The notes beneath the pieces are model-generated. The model did not search any database and had not been told where the DNA came from. It was given only the letters and a program-made list of their open reading frames with translations. A stretch of DNA of 64,000 nucleotides, taken from the NCBI RefSeq assembly GCF_003171515.1, contig NC_089394.1, positions 2,604,001-2,668,000 of the forward strand, written 5' to 3'. How positions within the stretch are numbered: position 1 is the stretch's first letter; the number at the start of each line of letters is the position of its first letter. The position numbers and the translations under genes were made by a program. Of the stretch, positions 10,376-21,040 are shown piece after piece. The stretch is from Pyrenophora tritici-repentis. Lineage: Eukaryota; Ascomycota; Dothideomycetes; Pleosporales; Pleosporaceae.

Positions 10376-12277
10376 ATGGCCCCCATTTCAGACCCCTCAC
10401 ACACATTCCAGAAACTCACTCTCAATACCTCAACGCCGCACAAGCCCGTTGCCTCGACCTTTGCCTCGTTTGCTCCCCTGACCCGTAAAGACTCCCCGCA
10501 CAATGGCCCCGCCCAGTCGCAGCTAACGGCTGAATTTGCTGCTGCAGAGCCTCGGAAAATCTGCAATGCTCGTAACATTCAGCGTCATGAGCGCCCTGAA
10601 TCCGACGACGACGGCTCCCTTGCCGTGGGAAGCAGCGGAAGTGACGGCGACTATGTGAACCAATTCAGAGAGCGCACGAAGAGCATCACTTTCAGCAATG
10701 AGGTTCGCCTTGACTCGGGTCAGGGTGTCAGCCTGGGCGTACCTGTACCAAAGTCTTTCCGCCAGTCGTCGCAATCGCACTTGCATTCACGTCCCTCCGA
10801 AAGCGGAAGCTACTCTGATGCATCGCCGCAAGACTACCTGGAGATGCCCTTCAGTGTACGCAGGCACGTTCCGTACCCTGTAGGCGTGCCCCGCTACCCG
10901 CGTATGCCAGTCGCGGTGAATGACCTGGAAGGCGAGTATCGCGACCAGGTTGCCTCGCTGACGTCTGATGCCACGGCATCGCCGCCGCTGGAAGAAGCCC
11001 AGACACCGCTGGAGATGCCGTCAGAGTACATGCTTTCACCATTGCATGCTGCTACTTCGCCAATGGAGTTTCCGCTCTTCTCGCCCTCGTCGCGTCGCAT
11101 TGGACCACCTCGCACCAAGAGCTTTAGATCGGAGATAGGCGAGGATGGTAGTTTGAGGAGGACGAGCCGACGGTCTTCTGCCCGCTCTGGGCGCTCCCTT
11201 TCGTCCATGTCACCGGCGGCCTCGTTCCTCGCGCGTTACAAGGCCTCCGAGGCTCCGATCAAAGCCCCTGAGCCAGACGACGAAGGCCAAGGCATTGGCT
11301 ACGACAGTGAATACATTATCGGAAAGCAGATTGGGTACGGTGGCTTCAGCATTGTCAAGGAAGTCACGAGCATGGAAAACGGCAAGCCCGTTGTGGATGC
11401 TGTTAAGATTGTGCGCAAGCTGCAGCAGGACAAGTCTGAATTAGAGAACGAGCAAATTCAGACACAATTCGACCATGAGGTGGAGATATGGCGCTTCCTG
11501 CGTCACCCCTATATCCTCCCTCTCCTGAGGGTCTACACCACCGACTATGCTACCTTTTGCATCACCAAGCTGAACAAGGGCGGCACACTGTTTGATCTCG
11601 TTCGCGACATTCGCCGCAAGAAGATGAACGGCCTGCCTGCTCACTTGGTGAAGCGTTATGCCTACCAGCTGGCTTCGGCGATGCGTTACCTGCACAATGA
11701 CGTCCAGGTAGTGCACCGTGACATCAAGCTGGAAAACTGCCTCCTCGACATGACAGTCCCCAACGCCGAGCGCGACGGAGGAGATCTTCTTCTCTGCGAC
11801 TTCGGAATGGCCGACTTTATTGTTAGCGATCAGCGCGACGGCCCAGAGCCCCACTCAATTGGCGACAATCAGAACATCGGCCCCGCCGAGACCAGCACCT
11901 CCATCGCCGGCAGCCTACAGTATGCGGCTCCAGAGCTGTTCAACGCACCCGGTCCTGTCTTCTCCCCGGAGGCGGACATTTGGGCGTTTGGCGTGGTCGT
12001 GTACGCGCTGCTTACCGCCACCCTACCTTTCAACGACGGCCTTGACATTAAGACCATAGAGAAGATTCAAAATTGCGATTGGGATCCAGAGCCCATCCGC
12101 AACTCCGAAGCTGCCCAGGAAGGCTGCATTGACGACGCCCTTGAACTGGTGAGGGGTTGTCTCGAGATTGATGTTGAGAAGCGCTGGAACGTTCATGACA
12201 TTCTCGACTGCGCGTGGTTGCACGACTGTGAACAGCGATTCGAGCATGTTGCTCGTCCTTGGATCGTCCAGTCCTGA
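10376..12277 (+). CDS. Serine/threonine protein kinase, possibly Nnk1-like
   Basis: A single open frame of 633 residues runs from the ATG at 10376 to TGA at 12275-12277. The first 300 residues are disordered and Ser/Pro-rich. The kinase domain covers about residues 310-625. It has the Gly loop IGYGGFSIV (about 320), the ATP lysine in DAVKIVRK (about 342), the catalytic loop VVHRDIKLEN (about 447), the DFG in LLCDFGMADF (about 475) and the APE in YAAPELF (about 517). All catalytic residues are present, so it should be active. An unusual insert follows the catalytic loop (MTVPNAERDGGD). The arrangement reminds me of yeast Nnk1 (YKL171W), a nitrogen-signalling kinase, but this subfamily call is weak. 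No intron is needed. Confidence 0.85.
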   Translation: MAPISDPSHTFQKLTLNTSTPHKPVASTFASFAPLTRKDSPHNGPAQSQLTAEFAAAEPRKICNARNIQRHERPESDDDGSLAVGSSGSDGDYVNQFRERTKSITFSNEVRLDSGQGVSLGVPVPKSFRQSSQSHLHSRPSESGSYSDASPQDYLEMPFSVRRHVPYPVGVPRYPRMPVAVNDLEGEYRDQVASLTSDATASPPLEEAQTPLEMPSEYMLSPLHAATSPMEFPLFSPSSRRIGPPRTKSFRSEIGEDGSLRRTSRRSSARSGRSLSSMSPAASFLARYKASEAPIKAPEPDDEGQGIGYDSEYIIGKQIGYGGFSIVKEVTSMENGKPVVDAVKIVRKLQQDKSELENEQIQTQFDHEVEIWRFLRHPYILPLLRVYTTDYATFCITKLNKGGTLFDLVRDIRRKKMNGLPAHLVKRYAYQLASAMRYLHNDVQVVHRDIKLENCLLDMTVPNAERDGGDLLLCDFGMADFIVSDQRDGPEPHSIGDNQNIGPAETSTSIAGSLQYAAPELFNAPGPVFSPEADIWAFGVVVYALLTATLPFNDGLDIKTIEKIQNCDWDPEPIRNSEAAQEGCIDDALELVRGCLEIDVEKRWNVHDILDCAWLHDCEQRFEHVARPWIVQS

Positions 12278-14746
12278 GGTGATCATGTCTGATTTTGTAT
12301 GAGTTATACCTGGTGTTGGACTGCATTGCGTTTTTGGATACCCTGTTCGCAGCGCATCCCCTTTATCTCTTTATTTCTCGCTTCATGTCGCAGACTTGGC
12401 GTTCGTTTGTGTTCGGCATTCTGTGATCAAGTCACTTCTGTTGGCTTTTTGGATACCCCGCTTTTGTCTTTCCACTCAGACTCAACTTTATTTTTCCTGG
12501 CGTTTTGTTCTCATCTTTATTGGTTTCCGGTCAAAGGGCTTATGATCTCATGACATATTGTACTCTACTCTGTTCTTGTGGTGGAAGTTGGCAACCCGAG
12601 CTGCTCCTTCCTCTCTTCATGTACATGGGCGACGATGACGATAGGCTTCTAGTATATCAAATCCAGAATGTAATGCCACACTATATGCACGCTATTTTCC
12701 CTCATGATCACTGCTCACATGCACCTGTAGATTAAAAACGTGGCCACGTTACCTGGTAATACTACATGGGCATCATGGTTCACACACGCCATGTGCTACT
12801 GGATTGCAGCGGTTGTACCTCCGAAAAGAGAAGCTACTGCTTGCTTGGACATGACATGAACGAACTACTGCAGGGATCTACAAGCTTTCCCCGCAGTACG
12901 CACCCACTTCTTGAATCGACAGCTGCACTATGTTTTGTGTTTCCTCGCAGCAGTCCTATTGCCCATTCCGCCTCCGGTCAATTGGTGCTAACAAGTGCTT
13001 CCATCCGCCGATGCCGGTATCCGTCCAAGTCCAAGGAGTCTTTAGCCTCCACGTCAACTTGTACCCTCGACCGCTGGACACAAGTCCCTCGTCGCTCTTC
13101 AACACCAGGCCAATAGTCGTCACGAGGATCGTGAAGTTATCCTAGCGCTTTCCTCATCTCCACACCCACCCTCCACGAAGCAAACCATGTAATTATCCAC
13201 ATCCTTGACGCTGGCAGAGTATGTCCTGCCGCTTTGGGAAAGCCTCATTTGCGGTCGTCTGATCATGTCCCGACCGATGTATGGGAATTTCGAAATGACG
13301 CTGGCCAGGTTTGAGCTTACACTTTAGTACTGCCGGGTTTAACACAGATCCTGGTGTGTATGTCAGGTGTTCATTCACCCCTGGTACTTGATGAACTAGT
13401 ATCGGTTCTAGGTTGTTGTTGTTGTTGTTGTCCATCTACGATAACCTCCTCCACAAGAGAGCACCTTAACAACAAGACGACAGACCAACGCCATCACTTT
13501 CACTTACCGCAACAGCTCCAACAAACAAACATCCTACGATATGCCCACGTACCTCTGTATACCCCAGCCACCAAATATAGTTACTCCCCGACGCCGGCGC
13601 AATAAGCCGGATGCCTTTTTCTCCACAACCCGCAACTCAGGGCCCGTGGCTTTAGCGTCAAAGGTCCATTCACAGCCTAGCTGTGTGCTGCACCGGAGTG
13701 TAGATCGTTCCTTTCGCCTACCTCCTTTGTTGTGGAGATGCTGGGAAGGTCTGTCACGTTACACCGGTAAAGCAGAGTCTGTTGGGGTAGGTGGGCTGCA
13801 ATACTCGAGGTGGTACCATGAGACAATCACCACGTGCTTGGCAGTTCTGTGGGGATTGGAGCGACTTCACCCCGCTGATGTGTAGGTGGTAAGAGATGGG
13901 GTGGGTGTTTTGGAAACTTGGTGTTCTGAGAGATTGTACATGTTGGTCTCTGTTCCTTTTACTTCCTTTTTTGCAGAAGGAATGTCGTTCGTTTCACTCA
14001 TGAAAACCAACCCTCGTTCCCTCCCCTTCTTCCTCCTTACACTTATCACGTTATTTTTAGCAGATGTGTTTGCGAACATTTTTCCGGTAAAGCAGTCATG
14101 TTTTCCGCGTACATGATTGGATTGGCGTTTTTTCCTAATGTGATAGTGGTGGTGAGTAAAGGAGCTGCCGGTTTGAGGCTAGTGGCAATGGTTGGTTGGC
14201 CATTTACCTAGTATGTCTTGGGTGGTCGATACTTTGACCCCTGTATACTTACCCCGTGGGTAACTGCAGTAGAGCGTAGTGTGTGATGTGCTACGCGGTA
14301 GGGGTTTGGAAGGTTGGACGATGGCTCGTGGTGAGGGGAGTATATATAGCTGGCTGGGCTGGAAGTGGTGGCATATTGACGTCTTTGCACTGTATCGTGA
14401 GTGAAGGAGATATCTTCTTGACTATACGGTGCGGTGCCACGATACCAAACCCGGGATACGTACCGGATCCGAGAGTTGCTTGGCAGGTGATCTTACGCGG
14501 GGTTCTTTTGCTTGGGGTTGTCTTATTGGATACCTTGGGTGTCTTTCACCTGGGCCTCGTGACGCTTGTCAGCTTCGGACATCGTCTCCTAGTATATCTA
14601 CCTCTTGGATCTCCCATCCTTCGATCTCTCCTTGTACCTTTTCTCCTTGGTTCTTTCCTCATTGTTCCTTCCTCCTTGGCCCTTTCCTCCTCGGATATCC
14701 TCCCTCGGACCAACACAGTTGCCAAACTACCATTGCCACCTGCAGA
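12278..14746. other. Intergenic, 2.5 kb, with the glutaminase promoter and leader
   Basis: This lies between the kinase and glutaminase genes. A GTT microsatellite sits at about 13410-13430. A TATA-like AGTATATATAGC is at about 14339-14350. The 14550-14700 part is a C/T-rich leader. A hydrophobic plus-strand frame at 13886-14116 has no ATG at its start and is not called. Confidence 0.4.
14339..14350 (+). promoter_or_regulatory. TATA-like box upstream of glutaminase A
   Basis: The sequence AGTATATATAGC lies about 400 nt before the glutaminase ATG at 14747. If used, the transcript would have a long C/T-rich leader containing upstream start codons. The call rests on sequence appearance only. 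Confidence 0.3.
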
Positions 14747-16992
14747 ATGCATCTATCATTATTGGGTGTATTGGGCGGCTTGCTTCTTACGACAGCTGTG
14801 CAAGCCGTCTCTACATTCACTCCGACACGTCCACCGTCCTTGCCGTTGGCTGTAAAGAGTCCCTACCTGAGTACATGGTTCCCTGCCGGCAGCAATGGCG
14901 GTAATGGAGGATACCTGCCTGGTCAATGGCCATCTTTCTGGACGTATGTTGAAACCCACCTCTCTGATGAACCAAAACTAACTTATGACAGTGGCCAATG
15001 GTTAGGCTGGACCGGCCTGATCAAAGTCGATGGTACCACTTACTTGTGGATGGGGGCACCGAAGGACTTCAACAACAAGGCCAATCAGACTTCGTTCGAG
15101 TACACGTCGACCAAGAGTATTTTCACCATGACTGCAGGCAATGTCGAGCTCAAGGTCACGTTTCTATCGCCGCTCACCCCAAAGGACTACAAGCGCCAAT
15201 CACTAATCTTCTCGTACATGGATATCGAGGTTTCATCACTTGATGGATCTGAGCATGACGTGCAGCTGTACACCGATATCAGTGCAGGTAATTATGTGTT
15301 TCAAAACTTGGAAATAACTGGAAACTAATGTACGATAGAGTGGGCGTCTGGTAGTTTAACCGAGGTAGCCCAGTGGGACTTTGGATCCACAGATGGTCTC
15401 CTGTATCACAAGGTCTGGAAACAAAACCAACAAACCTTCACCGAAGTCAGCGACCGTGCAGAATGGGGCAATTGGGTGAGGCTACTATCCCCCGCTTCAA
15501 ACATGGCCAAGACTAACCTTTTTAGTACTATGCCACCAAACAAGTCGACGGCCTTACTTACATGTCCGGAGCTGATGTCGATGTTCGGAGCATGTTCGAC
15601 AAAACTGGCAGTCTTGGTAACCGGAAAGACATGAAGTTTCGTCCCATCAACCAAGATTGGCCTGTCTTTGGATATGCGCTGAACATGGGTTCCGTCGGTG
15701 CTACCCCAAGAAAGCAGCTGTTTACCATTGGTCTGTGCCAGGAAGATGCCATCCACTTCCTCGGCGGAACAGGACTCACCATACTCCAATCGCTGTGGAA
15801 AAGCTACTTTGGCAACGATCTCGCTGCACTATCATTCTTCTACCACGACTACGACGAATCAAACAAACTTTCTACTGACCTCGATACTCAAATCTCCGGC
15901 GATTCCAAGGCGGCAGCAGGCGACAATTATGCCATCTTGACTACTCTGGCTGCCCGTCAGGCATTCGGTGCCACCCAACTTGTCGGCACCCAAGACAAGT
16001 ACTTTCTCTTCCTCAAAGAGATCTCATCAAACGGCAACACCCAAACCATCGACGTCATCTACCCAGCCTCACCTATATTCTACTACACCAACCCCGACCT
16101 CGTCAAACTAATGCTAGACCCGCACTTTGAGAACCAAGAAAACGGCCACTACCCCAACAAGTACGCCGAACACGACCTAGGCACCCACTACCCCAACGCC
16201 ACCGGCCACCCTGACGGCAACGACGAAGCCATGCCCGTCGAGGAATGCGGTAACAACATGGCCATGGTCCTCGCCTACGTCCAACGCTCCGGAAACACAG
16301 CCTACATCCAACAACACTACGCCATCCTCAAGCAATGGGCGTCGTACCTCGTAACCGACAGCCTGCTCCCTGCCCTCCAACTCTCCACCGACGACTTCGC
16401 CGGCCACCTTGCCAACCAAACCAACCTCGCGCTCAAGGGGATCATCGGCCTCGCCGCAATGGGCGAAATGTCGCGTCTCGTCGGCGACACCAATAGCTCA
16501 GATTACTACACGTCGACCGCAAAAGACTACATGACTAAATGGCAAACCCTCGGTATTAATAAGTCTGCAAATCCCCCTCACGCTACTCTCACCTACAACG
16601 ACGCTTCCACCCACGGTCTTCTGTATAACCTCTACAACGACGCCCTTCTATCCACCCACCTCGTCCCGGACTCCGTCTACACCATGCAATCCACCTTCTA
16701 CCCCACCATCAAGCAGCAATATGGTGTACCCCTCGACACGCGCAATCCCTTCTACACAAAAGGTGACTGGGAAGTTTTCTGTGCTGCGGTCGCGAGTAGC
16801 AGTACGAGGGATATGTTAATTGGCGATTTGGCAAAGTGGGTAGGCGAGACGTCGAGCTCGGAGCCGTTTTCAGATCTTTACGAGACGAATAGTGGGGTTC
16901 AGACGCCCGGGATTGATTTCAAAGCCAGGCCGGTTATGGGCGGTATGTTTGCGTTGTTGGTGCTTCCCAAGGGGTATGTGGCGCCGCAGTAG
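14747..16992 (+). CDS. gtaA: Secreted glutaminase A
   Basis: Four exons (14747-14943, 14992-15287, 15339-15475, 15526-16992) join with correct phases to 698 residues, the usual size for Aspergillus-type glutaminase A. The N-terminus MHLSLLGVLGGLLLTTAVQA is a clear signal peptide. It is followed by STFTPTRPPSLPLAVKSPYL and FWTGQWLGWTGLIKVDGTTY (the latter spans intron 1). The central and C-terminal parts contain the DUF5127/DUF4965/DUF1793 blocks, for example NYAILTTLAARQAFGATQLV and EECGNNMAMVLAYVQRSGNT. The enzyme hydrolyses extracellular L-glutamine to glutamate and ammonia. All three introns are 48-51 nt. It is convergent with the membrane-protein gene at 17355. Confidence 0.92.
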
Positions 16993-17354
16993 AGTGGTGG
17001 TGATGATTGTGCATTTGCTTTTTGCGGTACTTCCTCGAAATGGCTGTTTCGGGAGGGAGGACTTGCTTTGCTGGCGTTTGGATGCTTGATTTGGGGTTGG
17101 GTTCTTTTTTGGGGCGCTTTCCTAGATGCGTCCGGGAAGAGCAATGCTGAGGCTACATAGAGGAGATGATGGCCTGAGATTGTTAATGTAATGAATTATG
17201 ATCACTTTTACCTATTTCATCAACATTGGCTTGTACTCAGATGTGAGTAAGAGAGGAAAGAGTTCTGTCAACATGCAGTGACAAGATCCAATGTACAAGA
17301 AGACATATAACAAAACCCCAGAAAAAAGATTCCACTCCTCTCCAACCACCACCC
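16993..17354. other. Convergent 3' flank
   Basis: About 360 nt between the stop codons of two converging genes, presumably both 3' untranslated regions. Nothing else was seen. Confidence 0.4.
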
Positions 17355-17885
17355 TCACTTCCCCTCGCCCAAATCCTCCAACGCCAGATCCGCATCAACA
17401 TTCCCCTCATACTCCACATCCTCGACCCACTTCTTCGCCAGAAAAAAATGCCAAATCCCTACCGTACAAACCCCCAGCCCCAGCCCCATCCAAACAACCG
17501 TCTTTACAACCGAAAATATCGTTATACTAGCCAAATACCGCAGCCACGGCGTGATAATCTGCTGCCGTTCAACCTACAGCATCATCGTCTGTCAGCACAC
17601 ATCTCCCCACTCCCAATTCACACCCACATAGATGCACATGAAATTCGAATTAGCTAAAGACTAGGAGAGGTATGGATACGTTACCTCTAAATCCGGATTA
17701 ACACAATACAACAACAGCACCAACGCCGCCAGGATAAACCCCAAGAGAACAACGGTGAGTACTTGTATTACAGCAAGTAAAATCGATATATCGCGCGTGG
17801 TGCGCAGGACCTTGAAGCCGGCGGCTACGAGGGGCGTGACTTGTTCGAATGCTGCGTTTATCTGTCGGGAGTAGGGTAGGCCCAT
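17355..17885 (-). CDS. Small membrane protein of unknown function
   Basis: Two exons on the minus strand (17885-17685 and 17573-17355) with a 111-nt intron (GTAACG...CTGTAG) give 139 residues. The N-terminus MGLPYSRQINAAFEQVTPLV is followed by a long hydrophobic segment (VIQVLTVVLLGFILAALVLL, about residues 39-60). After the splice come a second one (ITIFSVVKTVVWMGLGLGVC, about 84-104) and a weaker third (VGIWHFFLA). The tail is acidic (DLALEDLGEGK). I believe this is a conserved fungal protein without an assigned role, judging from the well-formed N-terminus. It converges with glutaminase A. Confidence 0.65.
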
Positions 17886-18194
17886 TTTGTGCTAGTTTTT
17901 TTTTCTCTCTTTGTATTTTGGAGATGCGGAAACGAGGGAATGTGCTGGGTGTGGGTTGCTAGGTTGGATTGATGGGCGCGTGGGAATTAAGAGATGGGGA
18001 AATGAATATATGCGATGATGGATAGGATGGGAGATATGGAAATCGATATGTATGTCATGATATAGCGGGGTGCAGGATCTGGGTGTGGGTGTGATGTGCG
18101 TTGTAGATGGTTAGACGGGATGAGCCGCTGACGTCATATGCGCTGGGTGGGGTGAAGGATTCCGATTTTTAGTGGATGGGTTTTTGTTACGGGT
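17886..18194. other. Short intergenic region
   Basis: About 310 nt, G/T-rich on the plus strand. It should contain the promoter of the membrane-protein gene. Nothing else was recognised. Confidence 0.3.
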
Positions 18195-18489
18195 TTAGAG
18201 TCGTTTCATGTGTGGTAGAGTCTCTGAGATGTTACTAAACACGACAAGCAGAGTAAGAGATGTCACTTACGAGCCAATTCCGCGACCGTATTTGTTGACT
18301 TCCCAGCCAAATTAAATGGCAAATCGAGGACATTGTCTACGTACTGTATTGCACCAGCTTTCAAGAGTGGGAATGTGACATGATCGGAGATCCCAGGGAA
18401 GGATAGCCATCTTTGGTCGTTATAACGATTAGCTAGATGAAAGATTACATATAACAGACTCACACGAGAGGAATATCATCAATATGCAT
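18195..18489 (-). CDS. Possible three-exon microprotein, 64 residues
   Basis: Three small exons on the minus strand (18489-18464, 18410-18271, 18223-18195) join in consistent phase (26 + 140 + 29 = 195 nt). The predicted product starts MHIDDIPLVWLSFPGISDH, has KAGAIQYVDNVLDLPFNLAG in the middle and ends LPHMKRL. The donors are GTGAGT and GTAAGT, both strong, and the acceptors are AAAG and TCAG. I do not recognise the family. It could also be part of a longer gene with an upstream exon, since an acceptor-like CTAG precedes the frame. The support is phase agreement and strong splice sites; there is no homology evidence. Confidence 0.4.
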
Positions 18490-18629
18490 CAAGGTAGCGA
18501 GTCTCTAGCGTAGTCTATACGCGATCATAAGCTATATGCCCATCTAGAATGCCCAAACCCGACCCAGATACATGCAATACCAACGCCCAGTATACATGCC
18601 TATTCAACCCCCTCCCCTAGTATACCCTC

Positions 18630-19215
18630 TCACAAAAACGCCGCTGCCGCCGCCGCCGCCATAACCCCGAACTCCGCCCCTAACCACCCACTCGCTATCG
18701 CCGTCGGCACCGCACCCCCCGTCGACGTCGCCGTCGTCTGCCTTCCCGCAATAACGCTCCTCACAATACTAAACTGGTCCTGCACCTGCTGTTCCTTGAA
18801 CGCCCTCGCCCTACTCGGCAGCGCCGTGTACCAGTCCGGTTTAGAAAAGTACGTCGGCGTCTCATCCGCCATTGTGACTTCAGCTGGTATACTATAGTTT
18901 GTGGCTGTCCTGACGAAGTTGTCGATTTCGGAGCGCGCAGACGTGAGAGAAGCTTGGTACGAGGGGCCGAGTGAGGCTGTGAAGCGGCCGTAGGCGAGTT
19001 TTGCGTTGAGGAAGACGGATGTGGTCCAGCTGGCTGCCTAAAGGAAGGGGGTTAGTAAGAATATTGGGGTATAGGTGGGCTGGGAGGTGTACATCGGCTG
19101 GGTTTGGGAAGCTAGGGATGGCGGTTGTGGGAATGGGCGGCTCGGTGTAGACCATGAAGTCTGCGGTGCAGCACGCCGCAGCGGCTAGGAGAAGAAGGCC
19201 AGTTTTCTTGAACAT
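18630..19215 (-). CDS. Secreted, probably GPI-anchored cell-surface protein
   Basis: Two exons (19215-19093 and 19037-18630) with a 55-nt intron give 176 residues. The N-terminus MFKKTGLLLLAAAACCTADF is a signal peptide. The middle (SWTTSVFLNAKLAYGRFTAS, ARSEIDNFVRTATNYSIPAE) is helical and polar. The tail runs from a Thr/Ser-rich part (QTTATSTGGAVPTAIASG) to a hydrophobic end (GVMAAAAAAAFL). This layout suggests GPI addition and a plasma membrane or cell wall location. The family is not known to me. The small size and lack of an enzyme motif leave the role open. Confidence 0.65.
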
Positions 19216-20065
19216 GATTTTCTGCGACGTTAAAAGCCTGCGGATATGAGAAGAGTAGCGAGAGGAATCTACTGCGATGCGCGGCGGTGAACAAGAGGGA
19301 ATGACAGATGCGCACGCTCTAGGGCTACCAAACGGTGAGTAGAAGGAAGTAAGGAAGCAGATGTCACAAGTGTCTGGCGTTGATGACACAAGACATCATC
19401 CATCATCCAAGACTTTGGCCTCGTATCAAACCGTTCCTGCTCCACATTTAGTTCATGGCGTCGCAATGTCCTGGGCACCGCGTGGCGCTGGACATGGATG
19501 AAGAGCGAACGAGGCTATGCAACGGGAAACGGGACGCGCATATCCCGGCGTTAAGCGCCGTTTTAACCCCGGGCCATGTGAACTCGCTAAGCATGTCCGG
19601 GTTTCCCGCGGGGACAGCGGGTTACATGGCTACTAAGTCTAGTACACTGGTATTCTAGAAATGCTGTAGACTTAGTAATCGCTGTTTTGACTAGGTAGTC
19701 AAACTTAGATTCAACCGCGGACCATCGTCATGACATTCACTCGATACTCCAAGCCGCACTATCTCGAGATCAGGACATTCCACTACCAGCCTATCCAGTT
19801 GAATTGTAGAAGTCGTTTTAGATCCTAGGTACTGTGCACCTCTCTAACATCTTGAATCTAGGGAGAAAACGGCCTTGATTGGCTTAAGTAGCGTCTCCAA
19901 GGACCAAGACTTCCAAGACTCGAATTCTGCTGCCCATGTCTACTAATCTTCCAAGACCTCCCCGCTTCCTGCAGGCTCAGATATCACCTCGCCCTGGTAT
20001 TTCGGGCGTGATTTGATCCACTAGACACCGCTCATACTTCCGCATACTTAGTCGTTGGGAACATA
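19216..20065. other. Intergenic, start of the gene-poor region
   Basis: No supported coding sequence. Composition is mixed rather than AT-rich. Confidence 0.35.
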
Positions 20066-20501
20066 TCATCCAACACTCTTCTCAGTAGCACTCCGAAAGC
20101 CAATCTCAGACTGAAGCCTTTTCAAGCCATCTCGGCGAAGAAACAATAGGGCAAGATAGATCTCGAGAAAGCCTCTGATAGCCTGCAGGATCATGCCTAT
20201 AGCTAGATTTCGTCATGAGCATATCCAGGTTGTCTTTAGTTGTAGTTTAGGTCTCGCCAATGTGTTCGTATCCATATCGCTATGCTTCGGTTTCCTCCCT
20301 TCCTATGATATGAAAGACCGCGGCGATGATCAAGCCTCCACGGTTTTCAAACTCAAGTGCCCCCTCGTCCATGGTTGTGAGAGCGCCTAGGGTGGTCGGG
20401 ATGAATAATAAAGCGGTGGCGATCCATTGGTAAGGAAATTGAGAGCGCTCTTCGTTTTCGACAGGACAAAGAAAATGTGCGGCATCGGAGGATTCGTTAA
20501 G
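20066..20501 (-). pseudogene. Relic of a multi-pass membrane protein gene
   Basis: Two protein-like open pieces lie in order on the minus strand. The first (20501-20280) contains AHFLCPVENEERSQFPYQWI, ATALLFIPTTLGALTTMDEG and IIAAVFHIIG. The second (20197-20066) contains GMILQAIRGFLEIYLALLFL followed by RRDGLKRLQSEIGFRSATEK. They would join as HIIG-MILQA across an intron with a good acceptor (CTATAG). At the donor position the genome has GGAAGG where a GT is expected. Neither piece has a valid start and both end in stops. This looks like a decayed gene for a membrane protein. The family is not known to me. Confidence 0.45.
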
Positions 20502-20770
20502 TCAGGCAAACACATTGGCTGCCTTGACTGTGGCTTCTCAAGAGCATCCGTACCCCTCTCGCGTTTTTCTACTGCGATATTGCCTATTACCCAAAATCAG
20601 AGTCACCTGCAATGCTTAAATCGTATTAAACATCTTTATCAAGAAGCTCGTGTGTGTGTGGGTGGGCGATGTCTCGTTTGCGTGGTTCGACTAGGAAAGC
20701 TAGATTGGCTAAAATGCAGTGAGTACGATGCACATAAGATCCTGGCCTACCCAACCCTCTCCATGTAGTT

Positions 20771-21040
20771 TTAGATTCCGTGATGAGGATGAGAAGGCGG
20801 GGATGATACTATCGCCCATATATTAAGCCTATACAAAACTCCCTGGAAGGACAAGATGTTTTGTGCGATATCGATATCGAGAGCGCGAGATGTTTTGTAG
20901 CTCGCCAAGTTCTCGTTTCTCCCCACAGTCGCGAAGAATCGGGTCTTAAGGAAGATGCGTGAGCCGTCCGAATCATCTACCAAATTTGGGTACCGTCGCT
21001 GCCTTCCAGATCCATATGTTGCGGTAGTTAAAACAATCAA
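20771..21040 (-). pseudogene. Relic of a fungal membrane-protein gene (N-terminal type segment)
   Basis: The minus-strand frame reads TTATYGSGRQRRYPNLVDDS followed by DGSRIFLKTRFFATVGRNEN and YKTSRALDIDIAQNIL. This resembles a segment I recall from large uncharacterised fungal membrane proteins. It lacks a proper start and goes out of frame after about 80 codons. It lies upstream, in the same orientation, of the relic at 20066-20501 and may be from the same former gene. Confidence 0.4.

Noticed and set aside
13886..14116. Hydrophobic plus-strand frame that could be a small membrane protein
   Set aside because: No ATG at the start, and the hydrophobicity follows from a T-rich stretch.
14283..14855. 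190-codon plus-strand frame before and across the glutaminase start
   Set aside because: It overlaps the well-supported signal peptide exon in another frame and is made of C/T-rich leader DNA; at most an upstream frame.
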